A DNA stretch of 64,000 bases from Chalciporus piperatus (Eukaryota; Basidiomycota; Agaricomycetes; Boletales; Boletaceae): NCBI GenBank assembly GCA_038093975.1, contig JBBPTG010000080.1, forward strand, positions 1 to 64,000, in the 5' to 3' direction. Positions 1 to 12,271 of this stretch are shown here, piece by piece. Position 1 is the stretch's first letter. Each line of letters starts with the position of its first letter. The position numbers and the translations under genes are program-made. The notes beneath the pieces were generated by a model, which was given only the letters and a program-made list of their open reading frames with translations, was not told where the DNA came from and made no database searches.

Positions 1-1960
1 CAACGTGTTTTGGGTTCCCCACCATTCCATCGGCAGCCATATCGGCAACCTCCTTCACCTCCACATAATGCACCTGCTGCATTGCTGGTAAGTATTTCAT
101 CTGGCTATTTTGTATTATCATATTTTAATTATGCTTGCATAGAACTATCCTCCCATCCCAATACACCAGTATCCCGGATTACCCCGCAATTCAATAGAGC
201 ATCATGAGGTTCAACGTGCATGGCGTGCTCATCATCCTCAGCCTGATGGTCCACAATTTCCGCCACCACCCATGCAACCAGCATATGGTGGAGGCCGTGT
301 AAATTATCATCAAAACCTGATGGAAAATTTTCAGCATGCACATGAGGAACGTGTTCGAAACTGTAATGCTAGGCGTAGGCAGCAATCTCCAAATCCACCC
401 AACTTCGCTGTTGAACAGGGGCAGCATCATGTCGAATTGGAGCGTATTCGCCAACAGCAACGTTTGCAACAGCAAGTAGTTTCTCAGGAAAATGTTCAGC
501 GACAGGTGCATGGACAAGCAGTAGTGGAGCGTGAAAGAGTTCATCAGCAAATAGGATTGGAGGAAGCAATTCAATTGCAACGGAATCGAGAACAAAATGA
601 ACAGCAATTAGTACGAGATGCACTTTATAGAGAGGACGATCAGCTCTCTCAAGAGCAATACCTGGAGGATCGTGCTCGGAACAGAGGACAGCCTGGGCCT
701 GCTCCCGGACCTCCAGACTCTGATGATAGTAGTTCAAGTTCCGACTCTGATGATGATGGCCATAACAATAGGCCATTATTTCCTCCACCTGGCAACAATC
801 CTCCACCTGTTCGACTACCTCCTGGTGGACAATCATATGCTGAGCCTATACAAACCCATTATCTTGGCCCTATGAATGTAGAATGTCCTAACTGTCATGC
901 CTTGCATTTTGACTGTGAAAAGCTTAGCAAGTCTACACGTGCTCGAAAGCTATTTGGAATGTGCTGCTTGGAGGGAAAAGTGCGGCTTCGTCCACTTCCT
1001 GAGTGGCCACAGGAGCTTCAGAGGCTATATCAAAACAATCGGGAGTTTGTCAACAATATACGCCAATATAACAATACATTCGCATTCACTTCTGTTGGAG
1101 TTGAGGTTGATCGTCATACTGTTCAAGGTCCTGGCCCAGCTGCATTTCGTATCCATGGAGGGCTTTATCATTTGATGGGCAGTTTATTGCCGAATGAAAA
1201 TGAAGCTCCGACCTTTGCACAGCTGTACATTCATGATCCCATTGAGGCAGCAATAATTCGTCGAGAACGCAATCGTAATCTTGATGAAAATGTCTTACGA
1301 GAGTTGAATGACATGTTGACAAATCATCATCCCTATGTCAATGTGTTCCAACAAGCTTATCGGGTCCTAAATCATAGACTGGGTCAGGGAGGAAATCAAA
1401 CTGATCTCCGTGTACGGTTGCACTACAATGAGGCAACAGATGCAAGAAGATACAATCTGCCAACTGTCAATGAGATTGCTGCTGTAATTCCTGGGGATGG
1501 CACAGAAGTTGTAAATGAAAATCGTGATATCATTGTGCGTCTTGAAGGAGGTGGCTTACGACGATTTAGCCATCTTCATCGTGCTTACTCCACATTACAT
1601 TATGTTCTACTATTTCCAAAAGGTGAACATGGCTGGCACCTTGGCCTGGAGATGCATCAAGAGGAGGGCAGCCGAAATCGCTCAAAACATCTCACACAAA
1701 TTCTTTATTATGCATATCGCATTCATGTTCGTCCACCCCACATTGAGCCAAGGAATCTCTTCTATGGTGCCCGATTATTCCAGCAATATATTTGTGATGC
1801 TTGGGCTTCTGTAGAGCAATCTAATCTCTTTTGGGTTGTCAACCATCAAAAAGAAATCCGTGCAGATCTTTACAGTGGTTTAAGAGATCGTGTCGCACAG
1901 AATCCTAATGTCAATCTTCAAGATACTGGCCGCAGTATTGTTCTACCCTCTTCCCAGTAA
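1..1960 (+). pseudogene. Truncated Helitron replicase/helicase N-terminal region
   Basis: The frame is open from the left edge to 87. It continues after an intron at 88-142 (GTAAGT...ATAG) and is open from 143 to a stop at 1958-1960, giving about 606 codons after the intron. It starts with a Gln/Pro/Arg-rich region and an acidic Ser stretch (codons near 700-760). Next comes a zinc-binding block (CPNCHALHFD near 888-915, later CC near 961) typical of Helitron proteins, and then the conserved region up to GRSIVLPSS. In the family this is where the Rep domain begins, followed by its HxH motif. Here the frame ends one residue later. The missing Rep catalytic part and SF1 helicase make it non-functional. 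An in-frame splice near 1956 into 2036 is possible but restores no Rep sequence. Confidence 0.75.
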
Positions 1961-2076
1961 ATATAGTATATACAGAGGTGCTTAGGAATGTACTGAATGA
2001 CTGAATTGTTATTTTTTCTCTTTGCATATTTGTAGATATGCTACACTAATATATGAAAAATTTGCTGCCTGCTGCC

Positions 2077-2106
2077 TGTGCCAACGGCACAACGGGTGAA
2101 AGCTAG
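2077..2106 (+). other. Helitron 3' terminal hairpin and CTAG end
   Basis: Perfect inverted repeat TGTGCC-AAC-GGCACA at 2077-2091, an 11-bp spacer, then CTAG/T at 2103-2107. Helitrons end in a short hairpin followed by CTRR and insert between A and T, so the host base is expected to be T2107. Confidence 0.65.
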
Positions 2107-2360
2107 TGTTGTAAGAAGGGCGAATTTGGTCGCCAAGTGCCAGCGGAGTCGATGAACTTACTTTTTTTTGCACTAAGGTGCGTGCGATTGTGTTCGACCG
2201 AGTTCAAACACACAAGACTCACACGGGTACGACAGGAATATACGTAGAAGGAATCAAAATATATTGATACACACGATCCTCTCGATTTAATACAGCCCAC
2301 TCGCTTTCCCCTTCCTCTCTTGTCCTGATACTTCGAATACGATAGGAAGGTAACTAATAG
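2107..2360 (-). repeat. Possible solo or partial LTR
   Basis: Read on the minus strand this segment ends in TTCTTACAACA at 2107, the TG...CA-type edge common in fungal Ty1/copia LTRs, directly against the Helitron 3' end. It contains an A-run and TATA-like AT-rich stretches. No second LTR or integrase frame was found nearby, and the other boundary is not defined. It may be a solo LTR, or nothing more than AT-rich spacer. Confidence 0.25.
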
Positions 2361-2502
2361 GAAGGATAATTCACTGGATCTAGACTGGCTCCTTCCTCTG
2401 TTAACTCAAAGAAACAACCCCACTGGAAAGTCGGCTTAGGGTAGAAATGGGCTGCCTGTAAATTAAGGGCTTACTGTCTGCTTCTGAGGATATGGGGACA
2501 TG

Positions 2503-3231
2503 TCACTTCGAACTCGACTCATGCGTTCTTTGATCCATCCACTCCCAAACGGCCTCGATTTCTTCGGCCGTTATTGAATGTTCGGGAAGTGGATATGGTG
2601 GGAGGCAGAAACCTGAGTCAAACGTGCGGTCGTTGGTGGTGGATGTACTCAAGTGCGAGTCATTGGTACCGTGGGTCGTTTGAGTATCAGAGCAACTGCC
2701 AGTGGATGGCTCAGCAGCATCCTTTGAATCTCGAGTTGGCTCAGGGGCCCTCGGAGGGACATTGCTCCCCTGTTCGGCATTGGATTCTGCAAATCTGGGA
2801 GCTCAGTTCTATGGGTGAGAAGGTCAACCTACTATTTACTTCTGATGACATGCATGAAAGTGAGTGGAACTTGGAGCTTGGAGGAGGGTGGAAGTTGAGT
2901 GGAAGATTTATAGGTCAGGGGCCAGACCCCTGAGGATTACGTCATTAAAGATGGGCGAATCATAACATTGCTCTGAGAATACATCATGAACGAGCACATC
3001 ACCGCCAACTTGTACTTCTGTCGATCGAGGTTCTGACCTCCTTCTCGAAAGATCAATCCAGTGTGTGTAGCGAGCAACAGCAGCGAGGCAGAGTAGCAGC
3101 GGTGGCAGGAGTCCAAGCGGAAGATGCCGAGGCAAGGCAAGTCCTTTTCCAAGTTTGCAGTAAATTGAAACATGTTGCTGCAGGAATACCAGTACAAGTT
3201 CCCCGTTCCACAGTATCAACACCACCGGCAT
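2503..3231 (-). CDS. Hypothetical protein fragment, minus strand
   Basis: On the minus strand a frame of about 100 codons ends with a stop at 2503-2505. It is acidic and Ser/Thr-rich and finishes EEIEAVWEWMDQRTHE. Upstream a second open stretch (3231-2908, 107 codons, starting with a hydrophobic Leu-rich segment) could be joined by an intron with acceptor CTCCCAG or TTTGCAG near 2797-2812. I recognise no family. It could be the 3' part of a small gene or a decayed retroelement frame. Neither the start nor the exon structure is certain. Confidence 0.25.
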
Positions 3232-3253
3232 ATCCTCGGTTCACGGACTCTCA

Positions 3254-4357
3254 TCAATTCGCTGCCCCGTCCGACAATAACTCCACCCGTTCCTTGAAAT
3301 TCTGCATCTTTTCAGGCGCACTCGTCAAAAACTCGTTAAGAACGTCCAATAATCTCTTCGGCTCTTCAAGCTGTGGCATGTGACTTGACAACGGAAACGT
3401 GACCCACTTCACCCTCTTGATCTCCTTGAAATATGGCTCCATCGTCGAATCTTGCGCTTGGTCATACTTCCCGTTCGCCAACAGAGTCACCACGTCGATC
3501 TTCTTTGCTTCATCGACGATAGACCAGTCCTTCAACGTTCCATTCATCTCAAAGGTAGTCCCACTCAACCTTTCAAGGTGTCATGAGCGCAACCTCGCCG
3601 AGGAAGAAGTCGAACAGACTTACATGGCTTTCAATGCCGCAGACCTCGCAACGCTCGCTAAAGCTGACACCATGCTCGGGTGCGGGAACGGTTTACCGCG
3701 ATACAGGTGTTCCGAGAGATATTTACTCCCGATTAACCCCTGATACTCCGGGTCGCTCGTCGTTCCGGCTGCCTCGTGCTTCGCCAGGGTACTCTGAACG
3801 TCCTGCGGAAGCCGCCTTCGCAACTCCCACTGTGCGTCGATCCAGAGCTTGCTGCTTGCCGGAGAACTGACAAGAATGAGTTTCTGGAGACCTTTGGGCG
3901 GTGGTGTGCGGACCGCGTGGCTCGCGGAGAGCATGCCTCCCCATGAATGTCCGTATAGGACGTAGTTATCTTGGATCCCGAGATGCTCTAACAACTTGTC
4001 CAACTCGGCCAAGAACAAGTCGACAGTCCAAAACGCTGGGTCTGGGTCTGAGATGTAGGTAGAGTCGCCGTTGCCTATCTGATCGTAGGTGACTGAAGGG
4101 ATGGAGTATTTGTCGTAGAGGGATTTCAACATGGGAAGAAAGCAGTCGCAGTTGACCCCGGGTCCACCGTGGACGGCGACCACTGGTGGATGCGGACCAG
4201 CCTTGAGGTCACCGAAGACGGTGTACCAGGTCTTGGACTCTCCGATACCGGGTACATCCCAGGTCATGAAGTGACCTTCGACACTCGAACGAGGGACGTC
4301 GTTAGCTACGTCCTGTAAGGCGTTGAGAACCACGGCGATGTTTCTAGAATGCGACAT
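3254..4357 (-). CDS. Proline iminopeptidase-type alpha/beta hydrolase (peptidase S33)
   Basis: Two exons (4357-3624 and 3569-3254) are joined by a 54-bp GTAAGT...AAG intron, giving 349 residues. The S33 signatures are present: oxyanion motif HGGPG at 63-67, nucleophile elbow GHSWGG with Ser138, an acid-site motif NGKYDQA and a C-terminal His at about 308 (LSSHMPQLEEP). This family removes N-terminal proline or hydrolyses amino-acid amides of short peptides; members in fungi are cytosolic or lack a clear signal peptide, as here. The exact substrate cannot be told from sequence. The length is close to the usual 300-350. The start codon MSHSRN is the first in frame and is followed by about 25 residues before the family fold. 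No frameshift is seen, so the gene looks functional. Confidence 0.85.
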
Positions 4358-5000
4358 ACCAGGGTATCTGACACTGCTTGGTCTGACATTGTTAGGATCT
4401 GCTTTGTGATAAAATTGAAAGATCGCGTTTGTGGCCTTAAGTATATCGTGTCGATGGGTTGGATCACAAGATAACCATCGGTATCTTTAATACTTACCAA
4501 GAGCAAAGAGTAGGCTTTTCTCCATCGAGTTAGATCATTGTCAGCCTCGTGTTACTGCCGCGTAAGATGACTGATCCTCATCGATCATCATCGATGCTCG
4601 GCACAATCAGTCTGAAAACTGAGATTGAGTAACCCCCTTCCCCTTGGTCACTGGCAATATCACTCGGCTTGCTTCCCATAGTGATCATCGGGCCTATCGG
4701 AGCCATCGCCGTAGCGTTGGTGACCAGCAAAGCGGTAGACACGTCCGCTCCTTCTCCTTTTCCCTGCCTGTGATGGGGTACTGGCTGATGTATACAGGAA
4801 TCGATCAGCAAGTGCATCAGCGTCAAATTCTACACCCGGAATGGTGTCTCAATATTCAATCCTGTTCCAACTCAGCTGTAAAGCCGCATTTGTCCCAGTT
4901 GCAAGGCAAGCAATGTTCCTGAGCCCCATCGAGTCCGCTTCTCAAGCTAACCATGATGGTCTATTGCAGTACAACAGCCTGATAGTCGGATCAAGCTCGG
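4358..5000. other. Intergenic, no gene recognised
   Basis: Upstream region of the hydrolase gene (minus) and spacer to the decayed fragment at about 5 kb. Short open stretches such as 4644-4922 have no recognisable protein similarity or good splice structure. Confidence 0.4.
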
Positions 5001-5004
5001 TAGT

Positions 5005-5205
5005 AGTCCTTATGCTCACCTTATGGGTTGGCCCTAGAAATAGACCGGAAGTTCCCCACAGGTACACAGCAAGTAACTGATCCGGAGATCCTTCAACGCT
5101 GCAAACGCCTGGGGGTCTCGTCGCTTCGAGATGTAGGCACGGATGAAGAACAAAAAAAGGAGGTCATACACGAGATTGAGCGTGAGTGGCAAGTCCGGGA
5201 TCGTC
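5005..5205 (+). pseudogene. Decayed fragment of the DUF3638/DUF3645-type giant gene
   Basis: The sequence matches two separated parts of the gene at 13.6-23.3 kb. Bases 5005-5045 (ending ALEIDRK) align with 21940-21975 (PLEIDRS). Bases 5070-5205 align with 22250-22385: PEILQRCKRLGVSSLRDVG here against PEIRERCERLGVASLHDVG there, followed by a shared stretch ending HEIERE. About 270 bp of the parent between the two parts is missing. The frame is open but has no start codon or domain context, so it is a non-functional partial duplicate with an internal deletion. It is in the same orientation as the parent. Confidence 0.75.
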
Positions 5206-6237
5206 GGAGGAACAAGGGAGAATTGATTCAACGGTATCCAAGAAAATGTAGTAGTACATACCATCTAGTACTTCTGGATTGGCAAGCGCAGCGTCACACG
5301 GGGGAAACGATCGTCCATCTCGGAGCATAACAACAGAGGAAATATTCATACAAATCCAAAGAAAAGACAGCCAATACTCATGTTTACAAACCACACGAGA
5401 GTGAGACGCGTGTCACAATTGAAGCCAAGACGCTTGATGCATCTTCAAATCTCCCAACCTCGCCTGAGCGAATGCAAGGTCGCCCAACTCAGCCCAGGAT
5501 TCTTGGGAAGATTCGTTCAGAAACCGTCTCGGATATCGGGTAGTTGTTCGTCGGACTCGATGCATCAATCCTTGGGTAGTAGGATATGGTCGCCAAAGTC
5601 TCTGCCAAACTGATTTGGCGCGCCGATCTACGATTGTGATAGGACATGGGGTTCACGTTGAGCGACCATGAGTTGGGAGACTTTCGATCCCGGACCGTAT
5701 GGCCCTTTGGTCATGCCAACGTCGGCGAACCAGAAACTGCAGAGGTTCCGACTCACTGTGCCTATGATCGCCCATACCAAGGACTTCCCTCTGACTGGTG
5801 CGGTCCACATTCTGGACGTATGTAGCACGCACTGGCCCAATGCTTATTCTGAGTTTGACCATGGATATGCTACAAGCGAGTACCAAATGACGGCCGTGTT
5901 GCGTTTGACGAGGATGGCGTCTAGTTTTATTCACCCACGGTGGATGTATATACATGCTAAGAAATGGTGGTGGTAGTAGTTCGAGCTCAAGAGTAGGGTA
6001 GGACTAGGAACTGGCCAACATCAAAACAGCTGTCCACTTGACTTGGCCAGCACCGCCGGCGCTAAGTACATCCACCTGGCGTCCACCACATAACTCAGTT
6101 TCGACTACCACCTCCGTCGACGTCGCCGACAATCCATATCCTGGCCATAACCATCGCGACCGACTCGTATCTGTCCTAGTTCTGACCGGTCACGTTGAAG
6201 TTTGTTACATCTCTGAACCACTCCGAATTCTACGTCA
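5206..6237. other. Intergenic, no gene recognised
   Basis: Contains unremarkable open stretches on both strands (for example 5668-5976 plus and 5653-5955 minus) with no family similarity that I can name. The last 200 bases are presumably the promoter and 5' UTR of the adaptin gene; no TATA box is evident. Confidence 0.35.
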
Positions 6238-8846
6238 ATGAGCATACGGGCACCACGTAAAGGTGAAAACTATGAGCTCAGCGTCGATCTCAACAGTGAA
6301 TACCGCGATAAACGAAAGGATGCAATCAAGAAAGTCATAGCCTCCATGACAGTCGGTAAAGGTATGAGTCGCTTCTGGGCGTAGCCAACAGTAGCTGAAC
6401 CACGTTAGATGTGTCCGGTCTCTTCCCCGATGTTCTCAAAAACATGCAAACGGACGACCTCGAGCAGAAGAAGCTCGTGTACCTGTATCTGATGAACTAC
6501 GCAAAGACCCAACCCGAGCTCGTCATATTGGCAGTGAATACGTTCGTCAAGGACTCGGAAGATCCAAACCCTCTCGTCAGGGCGCTTGCCATCAGAACGA
6601 TGGGATGCCTTCGTGCGGAGAAGATCATCGACTACCTATGCGACCCACTACAACGCGCTCTCAAAGACGAGAATCCTTACGTCCGGAAGACAGCTGCACT
6701 TTGTGTCGCCAAACTGTACGATCTCAAACCCGAACTCGTGATTGACAATGGGTACCTGGAACAACTGCAGGAGATGATTTCAGATAGCAACCCTATGGTG
6801 AGTGCTCGTTCATTTCAGTTCCAGCCAAGTTCTGATGATCATGTAGGTCGTTGCGAATACTATCGCAGCTCTGACGGATATTCATACGATCGCAACTTCC
6901 AGTCATCCTCCACCCTCACCTTCTGACCCCGCCATCTTTAACATCACTTCCGCCATCTTAAACAAACTACTGATTGCACTTAACGAATGTTCGGAATGGG
7001 GACGTGTCGCAATCCTAAATGCATTGGCTCGATATCATCCCCAGGACGAAAAGGAGAGCGAGCATATTTGCGAACGCGTTGTTCCCCAGTTTCAGCATGT
7101 TAACGGAAGTGTGGTGCTAGCAGCTGTCAAGGTACGCTCAACGAATCACGTCCAACCACATCAGTCTGTGACGTCCGACTTCCAGGTCATTATGATACAT
7201 ATGCGCGGCATAAGGCGCGAAGAACTCTCGAAGCAGCTCATCCGGAAGATGGCCCCTCCGCTGGTTACCCTGCTATCATCCCCTCCGGAGGTCCAATGGG
7301 TCGCACTCCGAAACATAAATCTTCTCCTTCAAAAACGTCCAGACCTACTCTCTAACGAAATGAGAGTATTTTTCTGCAAATACAATGATCCACTGTACGT
7401 CAAAATCGAGAAGCTGGACATCATGGTTCGGCTAGCGAATGACAGCAACGTCGATGCTCTTTTAAGCGAATTGAAAGAGTCAGTAATCCTTTTGTTGCCG
7501 CTTTCACAAGCATTGAAACATATCCTGACAGGTACGCTTCCGAAGTTGACGTCGATTTCGTACGGAAGAGCATCAAATCAATCGGCCAAACGGCCATTAG
7601 CATCGAGAGCGCGGCTGAGCGATGTGTCAACGTGCTATTAGATCTCATTGGAACTCGTGTAAGCTACGTTGTCCAGGAAGCGGTCGTGGTAATGAAGGTT
7701 TGCATGAGTTCCTCGGTACGCCAGTTATAGTATCTTATCGTGATGACACAGGACATCTTCCGGAAGTACCCGTCAACATATGAGGGTGTCATACCTACAC
7801 TATGCGCCAATCTGGAGGAACTAGACGAACCGGAAGCAAAAGCATCACTGATATGGATCATTGGGGAGTACGCGGAGAAGATTGACAATGCGGACGAACT
7901 GCTGAGCACGTTCGTTGACACATTCACAGAGGAATCGTACCAAGTACGTACTGGACGTGAACTGAGGATGCCCCGTCACTGAGGATTGTATCAGGTGCAA
8001 CTGCAAACGTTGACAGCGGTGGTGAAGCTCTTCTTGAAGAAGCCTGATACGTCGCAAGGGGTTGTCCAACGGGTCCTCAATACGGCAACGAAAGACTGCG
8101 ATTCGCCTGATGTTCGTGATAGGGCATATATCTACTGGAGACTCTTGTCAACAGATCCCGGCGCAGCAAAGGTGCGAATTCATGGACTGTGTTACAGTGG
8201 TAAATTGATGAGCATGCGGGAATGTAGGCTGTCGTTTTGTCGCACAGACCGCCGATCTCCATCCCTCGAACGACCGTTTCTCAAGCGGTGTTGGAAGAAC
8301 TCTTGGGCGAGATCTCCTCCCTGGCAAGCGTTTATCACAAACCCGCCGAAACATTCATTGGCCATGGTCGGATCAGCGCAGAATCTGTTCAGCGCAAGGG
8401 ATCAGAGTCCGTCGTTCATCGTATGCTCGAGTATTACCTTTGTCTAATGCACGGTTTCTAGATTATCAGATGATCACTTCACTGCCCAGAAAGCTCTCCA
8501 AACAGTCGTAGCTGGCCAACAAGCGGAAAATCTACTCGATTTCGACGACACCCCCGCGCAGGATGGTCAACCATCAGGCCTTGCAGCCACGCAGATACTA
8601 CCTTCCACTCCAGCTACAGCCAACTTCCTCTCTGGAACGTCAACAAACCCATTGGACGATCTCGTGTCGATCTTTGGGGGTCTGAGTGCAAGCGGTGGTG
8701 GTGCTGGTGGAGGAGGAGGTACGAACGGTGGTTTCGGAGGTTTCGGAGCAATGTCACCACCTATCGTCGCCTCCCCCGCTCTGGACAGTCTCTCCTCTCC
8801 GACCGCGTCACAGAACCCACAGGAAGACCTTCTTGGATTGTTCTGA
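6238..8846 (+). CDS. AP-1/AP-2 complex beta adaptin (clathrin adaptor large subunit)
   Basis: Nine exons (6238-6361, 6409-6797, 6847-7131, 7186-7478, 7532-7697, 7752-7943, 7995-8171, 8228-8420, 8470-8846) sum to 2196 nt, or 731 residues. The N-terminal trunk is strongly conserved: [20 protein letters not shown], then [32 protein letters not shown] and [18 protein letters not shown]. The trunk's alpha-solenoid builds the heterotetrameric adaptor that sorts cargo into clathrin vesicles at the trans-Golgi/endosome (AP-1) or plasma membrane (AP-2). After residue about 600 come a hinge with LLDFDD (clathrin-box-like), a Gly-rich run and a terminal DLLGLF. The C-terminal appendage of animal beta subunits is absent, as in yeast Apl2 of similar length, so AP-1 beta is the favoured reading. 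All exon junctions keep the family sequence. Confidence 0.93.
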
Positions 8847-10009
8847 GAAAGACAGATGTCGTGTACCACATGTATCCTTGTCACGCAATTCAGATGACTG
8901 TGTATACTTATACGTAGATAGGTACTGTAGACGAGTGCATGTCTGTCGTTGTCTGCAGAACCTTGTCGACAATCTATCAGCACAGGCACCGAGGCCTAGT
9001 ATCACATGTACATACACCGCGGTGGCGCAATGACAATCCAACTCCGCGAGCTGCTGGCACCTGTGTTTAGCAACTTGTCCATGGCGCCGCTATTGGGTTT
9101 CCACTTTCTAGAAACTTGCGACAGGTGCAAGCAAGTTGTCAGGCAATTGACAGGTGGTAGGTCCGAATTTTCTGAGCGCTTGTCACGTCTATAACAAGTC
9201 TATAACCTGTAAGTCTCAATTTTGTTCACACGTGTTCACTTGCCAGATCATCAACCATTGCCCGTACCAGTGCAGCTCTTGCCTAGCACTGGCGTTCAAC
9301 ATGCGTCTCTCCGACGGGAGCGGAGACAGACATGCTCCGGCCACGTCGTTGCGGTCCTTGTCGAGATGACCGGGTGAATGTATTCTGTATCGATTAGTGA
9401 GATTGCTTGATTGGCATCTTGGCATCTTTCGTACTCGGGTTATTATTTACTATGCTGCCCACCTTTTTGTCCTACAGACATATTGGATATCCTCTTGCAG
9501 TTTATCCCAAACGTGAGTGTAACTTCCTCCAGCTCGGGTAATGGTGAGGGGCAAAAGGCCCCTGTATCCTCCGAGTTCACCAGTTATGGACGACTTACTC
9601 TCTTCGGGATTCTCTCCTCAGATTGATCGTACCTTCCTGCCTCATGATTCCTCTGTCTAGTATGCAGATGCAATCCGGTCACAGCAACGATACACTGTTG
9701 GAGGCCATGTCTCACTCCGTCACTCTTGCCCTCGGCGTTTCCGTTGCAAGGTGCACGGGACTAATTTTAGCACACATACAGCGAGTTGCGTGTCGTCCTT
9801 GAGTGCGTCCTCGTGCTACCATTCTACGAGGGTTATGGTCCGTCTGCCGGATGCCAGCATGCATCCTTGTCATCTCGTCTTGAGACGATCGATTCGTATC
9901 TGGCCCGCAGTGCCTTGAATTGGGGATATAATAACCCACATGAATTCCTCGTACGCTCTCCATTCCCTCACATTTCCTTCAGAACGACCGACTGAATCAC
10001 GCGGCGAAG
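8847..10009. other. Intergenic, no gene recognised
   Basis: About 1.1 kb between the adaptin stop and the GH30 start, both on the plus strand. It should hold the adaptin 3' UTR and the glucanase promoter. Short open stretches (9006-9194, 9411-9626, 9712-9963 minus) have no recognisable similarity. Confidence 0.4.
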
Positions 10010-12271
10010 ATGCGTGCAACGTCGGTGTTTGCATTCCTCGGAATCGTGACCACCGCTGCTTCTCAACAAATATGGGACATCGTGAGTATCCAAGAAGTTT
10101 GTGTCGCTCGTCGTCTAGTTGTCACTTACATTTGTGTGTCGCCCGCCCGCGCAGTGGCAAACGACATGGGACAGGAGCATGCTCTTCACTTACTTTCAGC
10201 CCCACCCTGATCCCATAAATTTCGGGTCTCCGGGTCCCATTGGCTCCGCGGATATATCTGTTGATGACGCCACCGTTCACCAGACTATGTATGGCTTTGG
10301 TGGTTCTCTGAGTGAGCGAACGTTACCTTGGCAATAGTACAATGGAGGCTGACTATCGCGAACCAGCGGACTCATCTGCTTTGCTTCTTAACAACCTCAA
10401 GGTATGAATGAACACTACCACGTGCCGAAGATCCAATAAAACGCCGTCTGTAGAATCAGAACCCGAACGGCTATTGGCAGCTGATGGACTATCTTTTCAA
10501 CAGCAAGTATATCACGCTCAGTAAAAGTGTTGCTTCTGATCCCGATATGCAGTTACCGATGCCTCTCACTCTGCTGGCTTCTCCTATATCAGAGTTCCCC
10601 TTGGGGCCTCGGACTTCTCTGCTTCAGGTTCGGCACTCTTTTACCGCCGATGCGCACGTTGTTGACGTGCGTTTCATATAGCTTATAGCTATGACGACAC
10701 CAGCGGAGACGTTAATCTTAACAACTTCAATATCGCCGCTGCGCCAAGCTACGTGTTCTCAACCCTCAGGGATATCTTGTCGATCCAGCCAGGGTTGAGA
10801 GTTCATGTCGTCCCATGGTCTCCTGTGAGGATATCCATGCCCTCGTCATGCGCCATGTTTTCTGATTGTGTCTAGCCCGGGTGGATGAAGAGCGGAACCA
10901 TGGACGGTGGTTCTCTGAACACGGCATACATCTCTGTCAGTGAGTATCTTCAGTCGATGCTCGGGATGCGTCGCTCAGCCCGATGTCAAAGTGGCGAATT
11001 ATCTCTTGAAGAGTCTCCAAGGATTTGGAAACCAAGGAGTCCCTATCTTCGCTATTTCAATTCAGGTTGAGAACAAACCTATACAAAGAGTGTTGAGATG
11101 ATTGACCATTCCCGGTAGAACGAACCTGAGAACAGCAACCCAACATACCCTACGTGCAACATGCCAGTCTCGACGGAAGCACAGATCGGCATTGCATTGC
11201 GCAGCCTGATGGACTCGAATGGCTTCGGTAATACGAAGCTCATTGGGTATGACCACAATTGGAACGATGCAGCAAACTATCCTGTACAGCTTGTTCGTGG
11301 CTCGAATCCTGGACGTCTAGGAACTGTCGCTGACTCTCGGCGCATTATAGATGCAACAAGCCGGCAGTGCCTTCGATGGAGTCTCTTTCCATTGTTATTC
11401 AGGCGCTTACACCGACCAGGCTCAATTCACTTCTCAGTACCCAAACAAGGTATGTCGAGATTCAAATGGCTGCGGCATTCATATCAAAATTCTTCCTAGG
11501 AAGTGTTTTTCACCGAATGCAGTGGTACCATCGGAACCGACTGGTGGCATGACATGAAGGTGCGCGATTCCAATAATGGTTACTGCCAGTCCGAAGATTG
11601 ACATTCCAACCAGTGGTATCTGGACAACATGTGGGTCTTCTATCCACAACGTATTTTCACTTACTCGACGAGTACATTGGGTATGCAGTTTCATCGGTAG
11701 TGTCAACTACCAATCGTCCACCGGGATGATGTGGAACCTTGCTCTCGACGGTAACGGTCAACCTTTACTCCCAGGAACAAACAGTTGCGGAGGCCCTGGA
11801 TGTCGAGGTGTCGTCCAGATCAACAGCGATGGCACCTGGAGCGTGAATCAAGAATTCTATGCCATGGCTCAGGCTTCCAAGGCTATCTTGCCACGCGACG
11901 CGGGTGGACCATGGGGTCAACGCATCGGAGTCAGCGTCGGTGGTTCACTCAACTGGGCCCTTGTCGTCAGTGCGTTCGTCACAAAGAGAGTGAATCCTTC
12001 CGACTGGAATAGATATAGTATCGTCGTTCTGAACTGGTACGTCGTCATCGGCTGCATAGTTTGGTTGTCATTGAGAGCTGTTGGTGTAGGGACGACGGCG
12101 AGCCTAATACGTGGAACCCCCAGCCTGTAACAACAACCATCGAGTTCAGGGGCATGCAGGTGAGAGTACCGTTGCCGCCCGCATAGGGCCACTGCTGATT
12201 CAAGGATTGTCAAGGCGACCTATACTTTCCCTGTTGGGGTCACCACGTTGTGGTGGTATGCTCCTAACTGA
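10010..12271 (+). CDS. Secreted endo-beta-1,6-glucanase, glycoside hydrolase family 30
   Basis: Fifteen exons give 497 residues: 10010-10081, 10155-10311, 10367-10401, 10454-10502, 10553-10627, 10682-10824, 10876-10939, 10992-11065, 11119-11292, 11351-11449, 11500-11559, 11614-11630, 11689-12036, 12090-12159, 12215-12271. A signal peptide (MRATSVFAFLGIVTTAAS) is followed by a GH30 TIM barrel (GFGGSLTDSSA, YIRVPLGASDFS, VVPWSPPGWMK). The acid/base Glu225 lies in QNEPEN and the nucleophile Glu320 in FFTECSG. A C-terminal beta domain ends in TTLWWYAPN. The enzyme cleaves beta-1,6-glucan of fungal walls, so wall remodelling or mycoparasitism is likely. Exon 12 is only 17 nt. The intron 10503-10552 begins GCAAGT, a GC-AG intron; no GT donor restores the frame. 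The gene looks intact. Confidence 0.93.

Larger units (their letters stand above)
1..2106 (+). mobile_element. Helitron relic (5' part outside window, 3' end visible)
   Basis: The coding frame at the left edge runs into a Helitron-type protein. The right edge has the features expected of a Helitron 3' terminus: a perfect 6-bp stem hairpin (TGTGCC, loop AAC, GGCACA) at 2077-2091, then 11 bp later CTAG at 2103-2106 followed by T. The reading frame stops at 1960, just inside the start of the replication-initiator domain, so the HUH nuclease and helicase are absent between the protein and the 3' end. This is a deletion derivative, unable to move by itself. The family assignment is from recall of Helitron protein and terminus structure. 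Confidence 0.75.
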
